Assembly (NCBI GenBank): GCA_965369945.1
Contig: CBDUST010000035.1
Location: forward strand, 1-23,864
Reading direction: 5' to 3'
Source: JADFNO01 sp965369945
Lineage (GTDB): Bacteria; Planctomycetota; Phycisphaerae; Phycisphaerales; SM1A02
Length of the DNA stretch: 23,864 nucleotides
Below, in pieces: positions 6,872-14,705 of this stretch. Position numbers and translations under genes: made by a program. The first letter of the stretch is position 1. Every line of letters begins with the position of its first letter. The notes beneath the pieces are model-generated. The model saw only the letters and a list, made by a program, of their open reading frames with translations. It searched no databases and was not told the DNA's origin.

Positions 6872-8799
6872 TGACGCCGGAGCATCTCACAAAATCGTCT
6901 TCGTTCTCCGGTGCGCAGCAACGCCAGTTGCAGATGGCCACAAGGGGGATGTCCTCAGCCCAGCGCAGGGCAATGGAGGTGGCCGAATCGGCGCGCGATC
7001 TGGACGAGAATGGCCGGAGCTTCGCCGCTGAGATGTTCATGGGCGACGCCGACCCGACGCTGTTGCACCCCTTTCCGAAGCAAACAGATGAAGACCAGCG
7101 CATCGGCGACGAACTTGCGCGCAAAGTAACTGTATTCCTTAGCGAACACCTCGATCCCGATGAGGTGGATGAGAATCGCACGATTCCTAAGGAAGTTGTT
7201 CAGGGTCTGCGAGACCTCGGCATCTTCCGCATGAAGGTTCCGGCTGAATACGGCGGGCTTGGCCTGTCGCAGGTGAACTACAACCGGGTGATCATGGCCA
7301 TCGCCTCTCACTGCGCATCAACAGCAGTGCTCATTTCGGCGCACCAATCCATCGGTGTGCCGCAGCCGCTCAAGATGTTCGGCACCGATGAGCAAAAGGC
7401 GAAGTATTTGCCACGCATCGCCGACGGCGCGCTGTCAGCGTTCGCGCTGACTGAGTCGGATGTGGGATCAGACCCTGCAAGAATGAGCACGACCGCGACG
7501 CTCACCGACGACGGCAAGCATTACATCCTCAACGGCCTCAAACAGTGGACCACTAACGGCCCCATCGCTGATCTGCTGGTCGTTATGGCCAAGACAGCGC
7601 CCAAGGTGTACCGCGGTAAGGAACGACCGCAAATTACCGCGTTTATTGTCGAAGCGGATTGGCCGGGCGTTGACGTTGCCCATCGATGTGATTTCATGGG
7701 CTTGCGAGCCATTCACAACGGCGTGATTCGTTTTGAGAACGTCAAGGTTCCGGTAGATAACGTGTTGTGGGGTGAAGGGCTTGGCTTGAAGTTAGCGCTT
7801 CGAACGCTGAACACCGGCCGATTGACGTTGCCTGCTGCCTGCACCGGTCTTTCCAAACAATGTCTTTCGATTGTCAGGCGGTGGGGGAAGGAGCGCGTGC
7901 AATGGGGTCGCGCGATTGGCGAGCACGAAGCCGGTGCGGAGAAGATCGCATACATCGCTTGCACCACCTTTGCGATGGAAGCGATGACCTGGCTCACGTC
8001 GCATTGGGCTGATCAATCACGCAACATTCGCATCGAAGCGGCCATGGCGAAGCTGTTTTGCTCTGAAGCATCGTGGCGAATTATCGACCTGACCATGCAG
8101 TTCCGTGCTGGGCGAGGATACGAACGTGCACTTTCGTTGCGTGCTCGCGGTGAGACGGCCTATCCGGTCGAGCGGATGATGCGCGATGCTCGAATCAACA
8201 CGATCATTGAAGGCACCTCTGAGATCATGCGACTGTTCCTGGCTCGCGAAGCACTCGACCCACACCTGAAGCGCGCCATGTCCGTGCTCGATCCGCACAC
8301 ACCGCGTGGTGAGAGACTCCGGTCGGGTGCGAAGCTCGCCCTCCACTACACGAAATGGGACTTAGTCCGGTTTTCGAGGATGGTGTGGCCCAAACGGCAT
8401 CGGGAGATGGGACAACTGGCGCGACACTACAAATACATCGATCGTACTGCGCATCGCCTGGCGCTTGCATTGTTCCATGCGATGGCTCGGCATCAGCAAA
8501 AGCTCGAGCGGCGACAATTGTTGCTGGCACGGTTCATGGATATCGGCACCGAGTTGTTCGCCATGGCGTCGACATGTGCGTATGCGCAATCATTGGAATC
8601 CGTCGACCACGAACAGAACGACGCCACGCAGTTGGCCGATCTGTTTTGTCGCCAAGCTCGCCGGCGCATATCCCAACATTTTCGAGACGCGAGGATCGAC
8701 CGCAGGACAGTTGGCAGTGACGTGGCCGCCGGCGTACTCGACGGGAAATATCGTTGGCTGGAGCTGGGCATCATTCCGGCCCGGGACGAACACTCGTGA
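6871..8799 (+). CDS. acyl-CoA dehydrogenase with C-terminal extension
   Basis: This FAD enzyme makes the trans-2-enoyl-CoA that starts beta-oxidation. The 642 residues include an N-terminal extension of about 70 and a helical C-terminal extension of about 170. The layout resembles mitochondrial VLCAD/ACAD9 more than the short 380-residue enzymes. Family motifs are clear: FRMKVPAEYGGLGLSQVNYN, FALTESDVGSDPARMST, LNGLKQWTTNGPIADLLVVM, and E447 in IIEGTSEIMRLFLARE at the position of the usual catalytic base. The length suggests long-chain substrates and perhaps membrane association, but that is inference. It shares one base with the upstream stop, and its own stop overlaps the next gene's GTG start, so it is translated as part of the same operon. 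The electron-transfer flavoprotein genes it would need are not in this window. Confidence 0.92.
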   Translation: MTPEHLTKSSSFSGAQQRQLQMATRGMSSAQRRAMEVAESARDLDENGRSFAAEMFMGDADPTLLHPFPKQTDEDQRIGDELARKVTVFLSEHLDPDEVDENRTIPKEVVQGLRDLGIFRMKVPAEYGGLGLSQVNYNRVIMAIASHCASTAVLISAHQSIGVPQPLKMFGTDEQKAKYLPRIADGALSAFALTESDVGSDPARMSTTATLTDDGKHYILNGLKQWTTNGPIADLLVVMAKTAPKVYRGKERPQITAFIVEADWPGVDVAHRCDFMGLRAIHNGVIRFENVKVPVDNVLWGEGLGLKLALRTLNTGRLTLPAACTGLSKQCLSIVRRWGKERVQWGRAIGEHEAGAEKIAYIACTTFAMEAMTWLTSHWADQSRNIRIEAAMAKLFCSEASWRIIDLTMQFRAGRGYERALSLRARGETAYPVERMMRDARINTIIEGTSEIMRLFLAREALDPHLKRAMSVLDPHTPRGERLRSGAKLALHYTKWDLVRFSRMVWPKRHREMGQLARHYKYIDRTAHRLALALFHAMARHQQKLERRQLLLARFMDIGTELFAMASTCAYAQSLESVDHEQNDATQLADLFCRQARRRISQHFRDARIDRRTVGSDVAAGVLDGKYRWLELGIIPARDEHS

Positions 8800-11039
8800 A
8801 CAGGCCCGTGCAACAAGACCTGCTCGTAAGCCGCCAAACCGAGCAACTCGATCGATCTCAGCTGAATCGACTCGGACTGGCGTTGTACAGGTCGACCGAC
8901 AAATGGATGACTGTGTTCAAGAAGCTGCTCGGCGTCGACCTGCGCATCACGGGTGCTGAGAACCTCGTCGATCGCCCGACGCTGTTTGTCGCCAATCACT
9001 TTACGCGCGTCGAGACGTTCCTGATCCCGTACGCGATCTACCAATGCGCCCGGCGGCCTGTCCGCAATCTCGGTACGCACACGCTGTTTAACGGCCTGAC
9101 TGGAAAATACTTCCGAGCGATCGGCGGGATGTCTACCAAAGACCCGCGGCGCAATCGGACGATTGTTCGAGACCTAATCACAGGCGATCATGATTGGCTG
9201 ATTTATCCCGAAGGTGGGTTGATCAAGAACAAGAAAACGGTGCAGCGCGGTCGGCTGCGCTTGGAGCGACCGCATCGCCAGGGACCGCCACACACCGGGG
9301 CGGCGGTGCTCGCGCTGAAGGCTCAGATGAGCAAGGCTCGTTTCCGCAAAGCCTGGGAATTCAACGATACGCGACGCTTGGCGTACTACGCTGAGTCCTA
9401 CGACTTGACCGATGCGAACGAGGTTTCCGACGACCCGGTGGCGATCGTTCCAATCACGATCAACTTCTATCCGCTCCGCCCCGGACGAAACATGCTGAAT
9501 CGCATCGCCTCACTCATGGTCCGCGATCTCGATCCACGTTTGGACGAAGAGTTGGAGGTCGACGGCCGAATACTTTTCGCCGATACTCAGATCGGTATCC
9601 ACTTTGGTGAACCGATCGAGGTGCGAGATTATCTTGGCGCCGTACCCGAGGCGGCTCGTAAGGTCATGGGCATCTTTTCGGAGCCGCGCCGAGCTGACCT
9701 GTTGTTGGGTCGTCAAGCGAAGCGTCTGACTGACGATTGCGTGCGCGCGATCTACAACCACATGGAAATCAACCTCGATCATATCTTTTGCTACGGTCTA
9801 CGGGCGTTACAGTGTGATCGTGTTCGAGCAGCGGACTTTCACCGTTCGTTGTACCTTTCGGCAGTCCGCCTTGATGAGCTCGAAACGGTCCGGCTTCATC
9901 CAGTGTTGAGCAATGGGATCGCGGCCCTACTCCGCGGCGAGTCTTTCTCGCCTCTCAAAGACGTTCTGCGATTAGCGCGCAAAGAGCGTGTGCTGCGCCG
10001 CGACGGTGATCACTATGTAATAGATCGAGCGGCGTTGCTGTTGGAGCACGATTTTCACGAAATCCGCCTCAAGGGCGTGATTCAGGTTCTTGCCAATGAA
10101 CTGGAGCCTCTGAAGCCGGCCGTACAAATCGTTGAGCAGTGTGTGAACCTCTCGTCGGCCAAGCTCAAGGAACAGGTCGGGGCAACGCTTCAACGTAGAG
10201 ATATACACCGTTTCGAGCAGGCTCGTGCAAACACGATCGAGCCTGAGCTTTCCAAGCCAGGGGAAGTCGGTGAACCGTTCCTGCTCGAAAACCGCAGCGA
10301 CGAAATCGGCGTTGTTCTTGTACATGGCTACTTGGCCGCGCCCGAGCAACTTCGTCCGATGGCCGCATACCTTCATGACCGAGGTTGTTCGGTGTATAGC
10401 GTTCGGCTCAAGGGACACGGCACGTTCCCGGAGCAAATGATCAACGCGAACTGGCACGATTGGATGGAGTGCGTGCTGCGCGGCCATGCGATTCTTCGAC
10501 AGCGCTGTCGCAAGGTGGTCATCGGCGGGTTCTCCCTCGGCGGTACGCTGGCCATGATCGCCGCCAGCCAGGGGCTCAAACGGCTCGATGGAGTGTTTAG
10601 CATCAATGCGCCGCTGAGATTACGCGATCGACGAGCATCGCTAATTCCGGCGATTGTCAACTTCAACGGCGTGCTGCGGAAGCTCGGACTGAGCAATGGG
10701 TACTTGCGCCGACCGAACTATACCACCGCGGATCCGGGGACGAACTACGACGTTGACTATCTGTGCAGCGTCAAAGAGCTTCGCTGCGCCGTGCACGCCT
10801 GTCGGAAAGGCCTGAGTCGTGTGAGCGCGCCGGCACTCGTCGTTCAGGCCGATGCCGACCCAACCGTTGACCCAATTAGCGCGAAGCTCCTGATGAAACA
10901 CCTCGGCTCAGAGTGCAAGATGCTCGCTCGACTCCCGTTTGATCGACACGTCATCGTTCGCGATGCCGGGAGCGAGGAAGTCTTTCGCCGAGTGAGCCGC
11001 TTCGTGACGCAGATCGCCGGCAACGGCCACTCCCGATAG
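8796..11039 (+). CDS. fusion of PlsC-like acyltransferase and alpha/beta hydrolase
   Basis: The 747-residue protein starts at GTG 8796, overlapping the dehydrogenase stop as GTGA; an in-frame ATG at 8754 lies inside that gene and is less likely. Residues about 55-330 resemble glycerolipid acyltransferases. FVANHFTRVETF carries the first motif as H-x4-E instead of the usual H-x4-D. IYPEGGLIKN matches the FPEGxRS block, and VPITINFYP follows. A helical middle of about 180 residues is unassigned. From about 500 an alpha/beta hydrolase follows: VVLVHGYLAAPEQL (oxyanion region), nucleophile S580 in GFSLGG, D686 or D688 in QADADPTVDP, and H718 in FDRHVIV. It resembles carboxylesterase or monoacylglycerol-lipase proteins. 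One chain might both form and cleave acyl esters, supplying or diverting acyl groups for the operon. The substrates are unknown. Confidence 0.85.
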   Translation: MNRPVQQDLLVSRQTEQLDRSQLNRLGLALYRSTDKWMTVFKKLLGVDLRITGAENLVDRPTLFVANHFTRVETFLIPYAIYQCARRPVRNLGTHTLFNGLTGKYFRAIGGMSTKDPRRNRTIVRDLITGDHDWLIYPEGGLIKNKKTVQRGRLRLERPHRQGPPHTGAAVLALKAQMSKARFRKAWEFNDTRRLAYYAESYDLTDANEVSDDPVAIVPITINFYPLRPGRNMLNRIASLMVRDLDPRLDEELEVDGRILFADTQIGIHFGEPIEVRDYLGAVPEAARKVMGIFSEPRRADLLLGRQAKRLTDDCVRAIYNHMEINLDHIFCYGLRALQCDRVRAADFHRSLYLSAVRLDELETVRLHPVLSNGIAALLRGESFSPLKDVLRLARKERVLRRDGDHYVIDRAALLLEHDFHEIRLKGVIQVLANELEPLKPAVQIVEQCVNLSSAKLKEQVGATLQRRDIHRFEQARANTIEPELSKPGEVGEPFLLENRSDEIGVVLVHGYLAAPEQLRPMAAYLHDRGCSVYSVRLKGHGTFPEQMINANWHDWMECVLRGHAILRQRCRKVVIGGFSLGGTLAMIAASQGLKRLDGVFSINAPLRLRDRRASLIPAIVNFNGVLRKLGLSNGYLRRPNYTTADPGTNYDVDYLCSVKELRCAVHACRKGLSRVSAPALVVQADADPTVDPISAKLLMKHLGSECKMLARLPFDRHVIVRDAGSEEVFRRVSRFVTQIAGNGHSR

Positions 11040-11159
11040 GTCGAATCTCTCGCACCACTTTCGACAGCCGGCTCCTGGATCTGCAACGCCACTCGTTGAT
11101 TCGGTATTCTCTATGGTTGACGCGTCTTGTGACTGTAGAATCGCCCCACGGAGTCGAGC

Positions 11160-11987
11160 ATGACACAACCAAACCAACGATCGATTCTCGCCCGATTCAT
11201 CGGGTTCGTGACTTGTATCGCAATCATCCTAGCGGCAATGGCCGTATCGTCACCTTATGACCAAGCATCGTCAATTCCACGTGTCTTGGTCTTCAGCAAG
11301 ACGGCCGGATTCCGCCATGGCTCGATTGCCGCTGGAATTGCCGCGATCAAAAAGCTCGGGCAACAGAACGGATTCACCGTCGAGGCGACTGAGGACGCAG
11401 CACAATTTACTGACAAAAACCTCGTGCGGTTCAGCACCATAATCTTCCTGAACACCACCGGCGATGTCCTTGATGAAATCCAGCAAACTGCGTTTGAGCG
11501 ATTCATCCAAGGCGGTGGAGGATACCTCGGCATCCACTCCGCCGCCGACACCGAATACGACTGGCCTTGGTACGGCCGGCTCGTGGGCGCATATTTCAAA
11601 ACGCATCCCGCGATCCAGGATGCGACGGTTATCGTTGCAGATCGCGGGCATCCCTCGACGAAGCATCTGCCGGTGCGCTGGCAGCGACGCGATGAGTGGT
11701 ATGAGTTCCGCGCCAATCCGCGCGGTGATGTCCACGTATTGGCGACGCTTGACGAAAGCACCTACCAAGGCGGCGGTATGGGTGACGACCATCCAATCGC
11801 CTGGTGCCACGAGTTCGACGGCGGGCGATCCTTCTATACCGCCGGTGGACACACCAAAGAGAGTTACGCTGAGCCCGCGTTCTTGCAACACCTTCTCGGT
11901 GGAATCCGTTGGACAGCGGGTATTGCTACGGAACACGAGGGCGACCACCACGAACCGGATCAGGCCCATGATCATGAGGGTAATTGA
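11160..11987 (+). CDS. secreted ThuA-domain protein with acidic His-rich tail
   Basis: ThuA domains have a glutamine-amidotransferase-like fold. They are linked to sugar (trehalose-type) utilisation in rhizobia and are abundant in planctomycetes, but their chemistry is unresolved. This 275-residue protein begins with a signal or anchor segment (about residues 13-28, GFVTCIAIILAAMAVSS). The domain follows from RVLVFSKTAGFRHGSI, through GGGGYLGIHSAADTEYDWPWYG, HPSTKHLPVRW and DEWYEF, to HPIAWCHEFDGGRSFYTAGGH. The last 18 residues, EHEGDHHEPDQAHDHEGN, are rich in His, Asp and Glu and look metal-binding. GGAG at 11150-11153 lies seven bases before the ATG. TAGAAT at 11136-11141 is a possible -10 without a well-spaced -35. 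It stands alone after the fatty-acid operon, with a 120-base gap. Confidence 0.86.
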   Translation: MTQPNQRSILARFIGFVTCIAIILAAMAVSSPYDQASSIPRVLVFSKTAGFRHGSIAAGIAAIKKLGQQNGFTVEATEDAAQFTDKNLVRFSTIIFLNTTGDVLDEIQQTAFERFIQGGGGYLGIHSAADTEYDWPWYGRLVGAYFKTHPAIQDATVIVADRGHPSTKHLPVRWQRRDEWYEFRANPRGDVHVLATLDESTYQGGGMGDDHPIAWCHEFDGGRSFYTAGGHTKESYAEPAFLQHLLGGIRWTAGIATEHEGDHHEPDQAHDHEGN

Positions 11988-12145
11988 GTCCCGCATATAG
12001 ATCTATGGCTGACCGTTCACGGAACCTGCTCCGTCGGCTCCCGCAGCTGCCCTAAGACATGCGATCGATCGCCGAGTGGAAGAGTTGATAGACTTCTCGG
12101 TTGTTTCTACTTCGGAGTGACAGCTCTCCCAGGAAGTTACTTTCC

Positions 12146-12541
12146 GTGCTGAGCAGAGCGGAAATCCGGAGAATTGCTCGGGCTCGGCTCAAGGATGCCG
12201 AGGCCTTGGTGCGATCTAAGAGATATGATGGTGCAGCTTATCTGTGCGGTTATGTGATCGAACTTGCGCTGAAAGCTCGCATATGCCGAACTCTACGTTG
12301 GGAGGGTTATCCTGCCACGAGAAAGGAATTTGAGCACTTCGCCAGCTTCAAGACTCACAATTTGGATGTCCTATTGCATTTGTCCGGCGTAGAGACCAAG
12401 ATCAAGACTGAGTACTTGGCCGATTGGTCGCAGATAGCGGCATGGGATCCCGAGGCGCGTTACAAGCCGCCGGGCGAGGCCAAGAGAGGTGACGTACTTG
12501 CGATGATCAATTCTGCCGAGAGGCTCCTAAGGGTGATATGA
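12146..12541 (+). CDS. HEPN-domain protein, possible toxin
   Basis: HEPN proteins are small helical proteins, many of them RNases acting as toxins. This one is 131 residues from the GTG at 12146 and begins VLSRAEIRRIARARLKDAEALV, the usual opening of the family. KRYDGAAYLCGYVIELALKARICRTL and FKTHNLDVLLHLSG are its strongest signatures. An R-x4-H string (RKEFEH) lies between them, but whether it is the catalytic R-x4-6-H motif is uncertain from sequence alone. The frame is open upstream to a TTG at 12101. The GTG is preferred because AGGAAG lies nine bases before it and the family begins there. The stop overlaps the next ATG (ATGA), so the pair is a two-gene unit. Confidence 0.8.
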   Translation: MLSRAEIRRIARARLKDAEALVRSKRYDGAAYLCGYVIELALKARICRTLRWEGYPATRKEFEHFASFKTHNLDVLLHLSGVETKIKTEYLADWSQIAAWDPEARYKPPGEAKRGDVLAMINSAERLLRVI

Positions 12542-12939
12542 AGCAAGAGATCGTGAAAAAACTGATAACGGTTGAGCAAGAGATATCGACCGAGCGAGGT
12601 GCATTCGAGTTCTTCGGGCTTTTCCTGCGCGAGGATGCGCCTGACACATGGGACTTGGTTGTCGCCGCGCCGTGGTTAGAGGAAGAGAAGAACCAGGCGC
12701 TTCGCTTTTTGTCCAACAAAGTTGGCGAGAATCTGGAGCCAGACGAGCTGCTTTTCTTATCACGCATCGTTGTGATGGATCACGGAACTCCCGCCCTAGA
12801 GGCGATGCTTCGAGTAGTGCGGGTCGAACATAAGAGTGCAGAGTTTCAGAATTGCGATTTCTTCGGACTCGCCATAAAGCACGCATTCATTATTACGTCG
12901 AAGCGGCTGGGCGAGCCCTCGACGGAGAAGGCCGGATAG
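12538..12939 (+). CDS. conserved partner of HEPN protein, function unknown
   Basis: The 133-residue protein follows the HEPN gene with a four-base ATGA overlap. It begins MKQEIVKKLITVEQEI. Its most distinctive stretches are FEFFGLFLREDAPDTWDLVV, APWLEEEKNQALRFL, LSRIVVMDHGTPALEAML and CDFFGLAIKHAFIITSKR. I recall similar unnamed proteins beside HEPN genes in other bacteria. It lacks the GSxxxGxxxSDxD motif of the minimal nucleotidyltransferase that normally pairs with HEPN. The DxWDLVVAAPW segment might be a decayed version of such a fold, but that is speculation. Gene order and coupling suggest an antitoxin or modulator. No signal peptide or membrane segment is seen. Confidence 0.72.
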   Translation: MKQEIVKKLITVEQEISTERGAFEFFGLFLREDAPDTWDLVVAAPWLEEEKNQALRFLSNKVGENLEPDELLFLSRIVVMDHGTPALEAMLRVVRVEHKSAEFQNCDFFGLAIKHAFIITSKRLGEPSTEKAG

Positions 12940-13016
12940 CCGACGATGACAAAGGACCTGCCTCTCTGTCTTGGACAATCCACCTCCGTTACAGGATGAT
13001 GCCACCTTCTAGAGAT

Positions 13017-13023
13017 GGAGGTG
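13017..13023 (+). promoter_or_regulatory. ribosome binding site deciding the isomerase start
   Basis: GGAGGTG lies six bases before the ATG at 13030. An in-frame ATG at 13015 overlaps this site and would have no ribosome binding site of its own, so 13030 is taken as the start. Confidence 0.7.
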
Positions 13024-13029
13024 TATCAC

Positions 13030-14175
13030 ATGGCTCTTGCCGATCTTCGGGATCAATCGACGCGCCGCTTAGGCGATGAATTGCTCGCGCATCTGACTTC
13101 GTTTGAGTTGGATCTGAAGTTTTCAGTGGGGATTTGGTACTTCACGCCGCCGTTCAGTCGGTTTCACGCGAAGTATCAGCCGGACCTGACAATTGACCAG
13201 CGCCTGGATATCGCTGCAACGCTCGCCGACGCAGGCTTACAGGGTGTGGAAGCGCACTATCCAAACGAGGTCAACGAAGACAATCTCGACCTATGGAAAG
13301 CGTTCTCAGCCGACACTGGAATCAAGCTCATCGCGATCATCCCGCAACTCTTTTGGGATGAGCAATTTGAATGGGGCTCGCTGTCCAATCCCATCAAGCA
13401 ACATCGCGATGCCGCCATACAGCGCACCAAACAAGCGCTTCAACTGAATCGCCAGCTTGACACTGAATTTGCGATTGTCTGGCCTGGAGTCGACGGCTAC
13501 GAGAACCCGATGGGTGTGAACTTCGCTGCAATGCGAGATCGCTTTGCCGAAGGCTTGGCTGAAGCGATGGATGCCGTCCCGGGCGTTCGAATCGCTTTCG
13601 AGCCTAAGCCCTACGAGCCGCGCGGGCGGATACTCTTCGGTACAACACCTGAAGGTGTTTTGCTTGGACATCAAGTCGAATCACTTCTTGCCGATACGAC
13701 GAACCGTGCATTGCTCGATGAAGGGCATGCGCTATGTTGTATGAATCCTGAGATTGGTCATGTGTTGATGGGATTTGAAGATCTCGCGTATGCGTTCAGT
13801 TGGCCGCTGTCACAAGGGCGGCTGGCGCATTCGCATTGGAATAGCCAGCCGTTGGGGAACTACGACCAGGACCTCAACGTTGGCGTCGTTTCACCCGAGC
13901 AGCTTGAAGCACTCCTGTACACACTGAAGATGCACAGCTACCGCGGTTATTACGGCATCGATATCAATCCCGAGCGGATGCCGGTGGAGACCGCGCTTCG
14001 AAATTCGATGGACGCGATTCGCGCGGCGAACGATCGTGTGAATGATTTGGATCACGAGGCGATTCTGTTTGCACATCAACACCCAGATAAGGCGCGTGGC
14101 TGGCTTGAAGCGCACCTTATCCGCGCTCGGGCGCCACATCCGGACCGACTGTCGCCACTGCCTCGCCCGAGTTAG
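13030..14175 (+). CDS. xylose isomerase-like TIM-barrel sugar isomerase
   Basis: The 381-residue protein has the size and motif order of class I xylose isomerases, which interconvert xylose and xylulose using two divalent metals. IAFEPKPYEPRG supplies E191 and K193, NPEIGH supplies E241 and H244, and NYDQD supplies D279 and D281, all at expected ligand or catalytic positions. Two features depart from the classical enzyme. The ligand aspartate of the HID motif is replaced by H269 in HSHWNS. The DFKPPR block reads DINPER with D311. H76 in EAHYPNEV probably matches the catalytic histidine, but the following acidic residues differ. With a xylulokinase-type kinase downstream it fits an aldose isomerase, yet the substrate may be another sugar. 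The left repeat of the GxxExxY cassette begins immediately after its stop. Confidence 0.82.
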   Translation: MALADLRDQSTRRLGDELLAHLTSFELDLKFSVGIWYFTPPFSRFHAKYQPDLTIDQRLDIAATLADAGLQGVEAHYPNEVNEDNLDLWKAFSADTGIKLIAIIPQLFWDEQFEWGSLSNPIKQHRDAAIQRTKQALQLNRQLDTEFAIVWPGVDGYENPMGVNFAAMRDRFAEGLAEAMDAVPGVRIAFEPKPYEPRGRILFGTTPEGVLLGHQVESLLADTTNRALLDEGHALCCMNPEIGHVLMGFEDLAYAFSWPLSQGRLAHSHWNSQPLGNYDQDLNVGVVSPEQLEALLYTLKMHSYRGYYGIDINPERMPVETALRNSMDAIRAANDRVNDLDHEAILFAHQHPDKARGWLEAHLIRARAPHPDRLSPLPRPS

Positions 14176-14208
14176 GAAGATTCACCACGGAGACACTGAG
14201 ACACAGAG
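14176..14208 (+). repeat. left inverted repeat of GxxExxY cassette
   Basis: This 33-base sequence begins directly after the isomerase TAG stop and contains TTCACCACGGAGACACTGAG. Its reverse complement recurs at 14664-14696 with 32 of 33 matches; the single difference is T versus C in the CTGAG/CCGAG segment. The CACGGAGACAC core is a repeat I recognise near GxxExxY genes in many bacterial genomes. Confidence 0.9.
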
Positions 14209-14230
14209 AGGAAATACTGGAAGGGTTAAG

Positions 14231-14629
14231 ATGCCAAGCAATGGCGCCACTACGAAAATACTGCACAAGGGACTGAGCGATCAAGTGATCGGAGCCGCGA
14301 TCGAAGTTCACCGGGAACTCGGTCCCGGACTTCTTGAGTCGGCGTACCAGGCATGTCTGGCCCACGAACTGTCTCTTCGGGGTATTTGCTTTGTCAGCCA
14401 ACTCGATCTACCTCTCACCTACAAGGGGATTGCACTCGATGTTGGTTATCGCATTGATCTATTGGTCGAGGACAAGATCATTGTCGAATTGAAAGCGGTC
14501 GAGCGAATGACTCCAATCCATGAGGCCCAACTGCTGACCTACCTTCGCCTCCTGAAGAAACCGGTCGGCCTACTCTTAAACTTTTCGGTTCCCGTTCTAA
14601 AGGACGGGATCACTCGTCGCGTGCTCTAG
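14231..14629 (+). CDS. GxxExxY protein
   Basis: This 132-residue protein belongs to a widespread small family named for its GxxExxY motif, here GLLESAY within ELGPGLLESAYQACLAHEL (motif at about residues 35-41). GYRIDLLVEDKIIVELKAVE follows, with the D-x(n)-ExK arrangement of PD-(D/E)XK nuclease-like folds (DLLV then ELK). It ends with EAQLLTYLRLLKKPVGLLLNFSVP. Function is unproven; the fold suggests nucleic-acid binding or cleavage. The frame is open upstream to 14042, inside the isomerase and the left repeat. The ATG at 14231 is chosen because family homology starts just after it, with weak GAAGGG upstream. It is bounded by a 33-base inverted repeat pair and separates isomerase from kinase. 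Confidence 0.88.
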   Translation: MPSNGATTKILHKGLSDQVIGAAIEVHRELGPGLLESAYQACLAHELSLRGICFVSQLDLPLTYKGIALDVGYRIDLLVEDKIIVELKAVERMTPIHEAQLLTYLRLLKKPVGLLLNFSVPVLKDGITRRVL

Positions 14630-14663
14630 GATCGCCCACTCGATGCCCCTACCCTTCCCTCGC

Positions 14664-14696
14664 CTCTGTGTCTCGGTGTCTCCGTGGTGAATCTTC
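14664..14696 (-). repeat. right inverted repeat of GxxExxY cassette
   Basis: This is the reverse complement of the repeat at 14176-14208, with one mismatch in 33 bases. It ends nine bases before the xylB ATG, so the kinase has no normal ribosome binding site; only GGTGA inside the repeat resembles one, about 15 bases away. No clear target-site duplication flanks the pair (GTTAG on the left, AATCA on the right). Confidence 0.9.
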
Positions 14697-14705
14697 AATC
14701 AACGC

